Source of the DNA: Acidobacteriota bacterium | Lineage (GTDB): Bacteria > Acidobacteriota > Vicinamibacteria > Vicinamibacterales > UBA2999 | Assembly: GCA_947478985.1 (NCBI GenBank) | Contig: CANJYC010000056.1 | Span: forward strand, 1-9,582 | Direction of reading: 5' to 3' | Length of the DNA: 9,582 bases | Part shown: piece by piece, positions 6,717 through 9,582 of the stretch | Layout: every line of letters begins with the position of its first letter | Numbering within the stretch: position 1 is the stretch's first letter | The notes under the pieces: model-generated | What the model saw: the letters and a program-made list of their open reading frames with translations, nothing else | Told to the model about the DNA's origin: nothing | The model's database searches: none | Position numbers and translations under genes: made by a program

Positions 6717-8003
6717 ATGACGTCGGCGACCGTGAACAGTCCGCGACATGTGCTGTTTGCCAGCCTCGTCGGGACCACGATCGAGTTCTTCGACTTCTAT
6801 ATCTACGGCACAGCCGCGGTACTCGTCTTTCCGCGGCTGTTTTTTCCGGCGTCGGATCCGGCATCGGCCACGCTCGCCTCGCTCGCCACGTTTGCGATTG
6901 CGTTCCTGGCGCGGCCGATCGGATCCGCCTTCTTCGGCCATTTCGGCGATCGAGTAGGCCGCAAGACGACCCTGGTGGCGGCGCTGCTCACCATGGGCGT
7001 GTCGACGGTCGCCATCGGGCTGCTGCCGACCTACGACACGATCGGCATCGCGGCGCCGCTCCTGCTGGCGCTCTGCCGATTCGGCCAGGGCCTTGGCCTT
7101 GGTGGCGAATGGGGTGGTGCCGTATTGCTCGCGATTGAGAACGCTCCGCCGGGGAAGCGGGCGTGGTACGGCATGTTCCCGCAGCTGGGCGCACCCATCG
7201 GCTTCCTGCTCTCAGGTGGCATCTTTCTGCTGCTGTCCGAGCAGCTCTCCAACGCGCAGTTCTACGCCTTCGGCTGGCGCATCCCGTTTCTCGCCAGCGC
7301 GGCGCTCGTGCTGGTCGGCTTGTACGTCCGCCTCACGATTGCCGAGACACCGATCTTCCGCGATGCGGTGAGCCGGAGCGAGCGCGTGAAGATTCCGATC
7401 CTGACGGTCCTGCGCGAGCACGGCGTCACCCTGCTGGTCGGCACGATGAGCTCGCTCGCGACCTTCGTCATCTTCTACCTGATGACGGTATTCACGCTGT
7501 CGTGGGGAACGACGATGCTCGGATTCAGCCGCGAAGCCTTTCTTCGCATTCAGTTGCTGGGCGTGGTCTTCTTCGGTCTGGCGATTCCGGTGTCGGCCAG
7601 GCTCGCCGAACGGGGCCGGAGACGTGTGCTGATCGGCGCCACCCTCGCCATCATCGCCTTCGGATTGGTGATGGCTCAGCTCTTCGTGGCCGGCACGGTG
7701 GGCGCGGCGCTCACGTTGATTATCGGGCTGACGCTGATGGGGCTGACCTACGGCCCGCTCGGCACGGTGCTGTCGGAGCTGTTCCCGACGCCGGTGCGCT
7801 ACACAGGCAGCTCACTCACCTTCAACCTGGCTGGGATCGTCGGCGCGTCGTTTGCGCCGTACATCGCCACATCACTGGCGAACACGTACGGCCTGCAGTA
7901 CGTCGGTTACTACCTCTCGGGTGTGGGGGTGGTGACGCTCGTCGGGCTGCTGGCGATCCGCGAAACCCGCGACGCGGATCTGTCCTCGCCCCGGCTCTCC
8001 TGA
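6717..8003 (+). CDS. MHS-family major facilitator transporter (ShiA/ProP-like)
   Basis: A 428-residue inner-membrane transporter with the twelve-helix MFS layout. It belongs to the metabolite:H+ symporter group, shown by GTTIEFFDFYIYGTAAVLVF (19-38), the motif A loop GHFGDRVGRKTTL (74-86), and RFGQGLGLGGEWGGA (121-135). GWRIPFLAS and the following helix (about 189-210) end the first half. Known members carry shikimate, alpha-ketoglutarate, citrate, betaine/proline or similar organic acids with protons; the substrate here cannot be read from sequence. ATG 6717 is preferred over GTG 6708 because AGGTGG (6706-6711) lies 5 bases before it. The position 9 bases after the metal permease suggests cotranscription, so uptake of a metal-chelating acid is an attractive but unproven idea. 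It ends 15 bases before the convergent elongation factor gene. Confidence 0.92.
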   Translation: MTSATVNSPRHVLFASLVGTTIEFFDFYIYGTAAVLVFPRLFFPASDPASATLASLATFAIAFLARPIGSAFFGHFGDRVGRKTTLVAALLTMGVSTVAIGLLPTYDTIGIAAPLLLALCRFGQGLGLGGEWGGAVLLAIENAPPGKRAWYGMFPQLGAPIGFLLSGGIFLLLSEQLSNAQFYAFGWRIPFLASAALVLVGLYVRLTIAETPIFRDAVSRSERVKIPILTVLREHGVTLLVGTMSSLATFVIFYLMTVFTLSWGTTMLGFSREAFLRIQLLGVVFFGLAIPVSARLAERGRRRVLIGATLAIIAFGLVMAQLFVAGTVGAALTLIIGLTLMGLTYGPLGTVLSELFPTPVRYTGSSLTFNLAGIVGASFAPYIATSLANTYGLQYVGYYLSGVGVVTLVGLLAIRETRDADLSSPRLS

Positions 8004-8005
8004 AG

Positions 8006-8031
8006 CGGCCGGGGCTCGCTACGCCCGGCCG
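8006..8031. terminator. Possible bidirectional terminator stem between convergent genes
   Basis: CGGCCGGG (8006-8013) pairs with CCCGGCCG (8024-8031) around a 10-base loop. The stem spans the 15-base convergent gap and the last codons of the elongation factor gene. Neither side carries a T-run, so efficient intrinsic termination is doubtful; the location between two convergent 3' ends is the main support. Confidence 0.35.
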
Positions 8032-8594
8032 GCGAACTCGCGCGTCTCGGTGTGCACCTTCACTTTTTCCCCCTCCTTGATGAAGAGCGGGACGCGGATT
8101 TCGAGCCCGGTCTCGAGCGTGGCCGGCTTGGTGACGCTGCCGCTCGCGGTGTCGCCGCGGACGCCGATTTCGGTCGAGGTCACCGTCAGCTCGACGTGCG
8201 CAGGGAACTGCAGGCCAATCGGGTTGCCGTTGTACTTCTGTACCTGCACGAGCACGTTGTCGGCGAGCAACCCGCGGTCCTCGCCCACCATCTCGTTGTT
8301 CAGTGTCAGCGTCTCGTAGCTCGCCTGATCCATGAAGTGATAGCCGTCGCCGTCGGCATAGAGGAAGGTCGCCGAGATGGACTCGAGATCGGGCTCGGCG
8401 AACTTGTCGCCCGCCTTGAAGGTCTTGTCGAACACGGCGCGGGTCAACAGGTTGCGCATCCTGAGCCGGACCAGCGTCTGCCCGCCACGCGCTGTCGGAC
8501 GCGAAATCTCCACGTCCAGGGCGTGGTAGGGGGCGTTCTCGAACTCGAAGAACATCTTCCGCTTCACGTCGATCGCTTCAATCAGGGCTGCCAT
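8019..8594 (-). CDS. efp: Elongation factor P, EfpL/YeiP-like loop
   Basis: A 191-residue translation factor that binds near the ribosomal E site and relieves stalling at proline-rich and similar sequences. The three beta-barrel domains are present: a KOW-like domain (1-65), an OB domain with FLYADGDGYHFMD (77-89), and a C-terminal OB domain with GVRGDTASGSVTKPATLETG (144-163) and VPLFIKEGEKVKVHTETRE (168-186). The tip loop reads SRPTARGGQ (31-39). Aligned with E. coli proteins from memory, it matches the PTARG loop of YeiP (EfpL), two residues longer than the PGKG loop of canonical EF-P, so Arg36 takes the place of the modified Lys. The ending EFAGRA also recalls YeiP. No modification enzyme gene (EpmA, EpmB, EarP) is nearby. 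ATG 8594 is chosen because GAGGA (8598-8602 on the minus strand) stands 3-7 bases upstream and the protein then has normal length. Confidence 0.93.
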   Translation of the reverse strand: MAALIEAIDVKRKMFFEFENAPYHALDVEISRPTARGGQTLVRLRMRNLLTRAVFDKTFKAGDKFAEPDLESISATFLYADGDGYHFMDQASYETLTLNNEMVGEDRGLLADNVLVQVQKYNGNPIGLQFPAHVELTVTSTEIGVRGDTASGSVTKPATLETGLEIRVPLFIKEGEKVKVHTETREFAGRA

Positions 8595-8632
8595 GTGTCC
8601 TCGCTTCTCTAAATCGTAACCCGTCACGCCGC

Positions 8633-8638
8633 TATAAT
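8633..8638 (+). promoter_or_regulatory. TATAAT -10 box of a likely leaderless transcript
   Basis: A consensus TATAAT ends 10 bases before the ATG at 8649. Transcription would start at about 8645-8649, leaving no room for a ribosome binding site, and none is seen. The -35 region (around 8610-8616) does not match the consensus. It lies in the 54-base divergent gap with the elongation factor gene. Confidence 0.5.
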
Positions 8639-8648
8639 CGCTGCGCAG

Positions 8649-9581
8649 ATGCGCCCAGCCGCCACCGTCCCTCCGGCCGACGCCCAGGCCTGCAGCGTCG
8701 ATGCGGCCTGGCGCGCGGTGCTCGCGGCGGCGCGGGCCACCGAGCGGATGACGCAGGACGGTCGCGCCGAAACGTTCGCCCTCGACGACAGCGGCCGGCT
8801 TCGTTCGGTTCCGCCCGACGATCCGGCGGCATGGCTCCGGTGGTCACCCGCCGAGGGCTGGGCCACGCTGGTCCGAACCGACGCCCCGGGCTATCGCCTG
8901 TTCGACCTCTATCTGCCACTCTGCAACGCCACCACGGCGCGGCCGCTCACCATCGGCCATCTTGGCCAGAGCCTTGATGGCTTCATCGCCACCCTCGGCG
9001 GTGACTCGCAGTTCGTCACGGGCGAGGAAAATATCGTCCACCTGCACCGGCTGCGCGCGCTGTGCGATGCCGTCATCGTGGGTGCGGGCACCGTGGCCGC
9101 CGACAATCCGCAGCTGACCACCCGGCACGTGGAAGGACCCAACCCGCTGCGCGTCGTGTTCGATCCCGCTCGCCGGCTCGATGCGCGCTACGGCATCTTC
9201 ACCGATACCGCGGCCGACACGCTCTACGTCTGTGCACGACATCTGATGCATGCGGGCGAGACTCACCTCGGGCGTGCGCCGATTCTCGGCATCGACGAAG
9301 AGGGTGATGGCACGGCCGTGGCGGATCTGCAACGGCTCGTCCTCGCCCGCGGCTGCAGCCGCATCCTCGTCGAGGGCGGCGGCGTCACGGTGTCGCGCTT
9401 TCTGAAGGCCGGGCTGCTCGATCGGCTGCAGGTGGCCGTGGCGCCGTTCTTCATCGGGGAAGGCCGGCCCGCGATCCGTCTTCCGGCCCCGTCGGCCCTC
9501 AGTGACTGCGAGCGCCCGCCGCACCGTGTCTTTCAGATGGGTGGCGACGTGCTCTTCGAGCTGGTGCTCCGGGGAGCCTGA
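8649..9581 (+). CDS. RibD-C / dihydrofolate-reductase-fold reductase with N-terminal extension
   Basis: A 310-residue protein. Residues about 99-308 form a RibD C-terminal domain, which in riboflavin synthesis reduces the ribosyl side chain of a pyrimidine intermediate with NADPH. Motifs are LGQSLDGFIA (105-114), CDAVIVGAGTVAADNPQLTTR (139-159, in part), PLRVVFDP (166-173), SRILVEGGGVTVSRFL (237-252) and GLLDRLQVAVAPFFIGEGRP (255-274, in part). No cytidine-deaminase-type HAE or PCxxC motif is present, so it is not a bifunctional RibD. The first ~95 residues are not recognised; they are helical at 15-35, then include WLRWSPAEGWATLV (62-75) and LFDLYLPLCNA (84-94). Comparable RibD-family proteins with such extensions often lie outside riboflavin operons and have unknown substrates. 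The gene is complete and ends one base before the window edge. Confidence 0.85.
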   Translation: MRPAATVPPADAQACSVDAAWRAVLAAARATERMTQDGRAETFALDDSGRLRSVPPDDPAAWLRWSPAEGWATLVRTDAPGYRLFDLYLPLCNATTARPLTIGHLGQSLDGFIATLGGDSQFVTGEENIVHLHRLRALCDAVIVGAGTVAADNPQLTTRHVEGPNPLRVVFDPARRLDARYGIFTDTAADTLYVCARHLMHAGETHLGRAPILGIDEEGDGTAVADLQRLVLARGCSRILVEGGGVTVSRFLKAGLLDRLQVAVAPFFIGEGRPAIRLPAPSALSDCERPPHRVFQMGGDVLFELVLRGA

Positions 9582-9582
9582 G

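Noticed and set aside
6246..6941. Minus-strand open frame over permease and MFS genes
   Set aside because: It is highly charged, repetitive in Arg/Glu/His, crosses two well-supported genes and has no recognisable domain.
7163..8080. Plus-strand open frame of 305 codons overlapping the MFS gene
   Set aside because: The translation is Arg/Ala/Gly-rich with no family motif, while the overlapping frame encodes a clear MHS transporter.
8844..9524. Minus-strand open frame opposite the RibD-C reductase
   Set aside because: It is an antisense shadow; the + strand frame holds all expected RibD-C motifs in order.
1..9582. CRISPR, tRNA, rRNA, mobile element or prophage signals
   Set aside because: No spaced repeats, cloverleaf-like sequence, transposase, integrase or phage structural gene was seen on either strand.

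Overview
The window is one dense stretch of G+C-rich bacterial chromosome. Nine complete genes and one partial gene cover almost all of it. I see no tRNA, rRNA, CRISPR array, transposase, integrase or phage gene. The G+C-rich third positions, the secreted beta-propeller with an acidobacterial-looking entry motif (VDPYWPKPLPNHWLLG), and the mixture of families suggest an Acidobacteriota genome, perhaps of the Vicinamibacteria type. That placement is an inference from protein style and was not tested.

Left part (1-1741): a 5'-partial NHL-type beta-propeller protein runs leftward off the window edge. It is divergent from an exported metallo-beta-lactamase-fold hydrolase. A perfect 15-bp hairpin lies just after the hydrolase.

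Centre (1765-8003): eight genes in a row on the + strand, most of them concerned with metal or solute movement across membranes. First come a VIT1/CCC1-family Fe/Mn transporter and a methyltransferase-fold protein whose GTG start overlaps its stop. A consensus-like promoter (TTGACA, 18 bp, TATCCT) then precedes a small membrane-anchored Cys/His protein. Next are an outer-membrane barrel protein of a family linked to zinc uptake, a ZnuA/MntA-type metal-binding protein, an ABC-3 family metal permease and an MHS-type major facilitator transporter. The last four are separated by only 7-11 bases and probably form one operon. Together they would carry a divalent metal (Zn or Mn) through the outer membrane, periplasm and inner membrane. 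The ATPase subunit that the permease needs is not in the window.

Right part (8019-9581): an elongation factor P gene on the minus strand, convergent with the transporter. Its loop tip reads PTARG, as in the EfpL/YeiP paralogue, instead of the usual PGKG. Divergent from it, 54 bases away, is a RibD-C/dihydrofolate-reductase-fold reductase with an unrecognised N-terminal region of about 95 residues.

Three + strand genes have no Shine-Dalgarno sequence but carry a TANNNT box 8-12 bases before the ATG, which suggests leaderless transcripts. I did not find a clearly unprecedented system. The points most worth following up are the metal-uptake operon without an ATPase, the EfpL-like factor, the leaderless promoters and the hairpins around the hydrolase gene.
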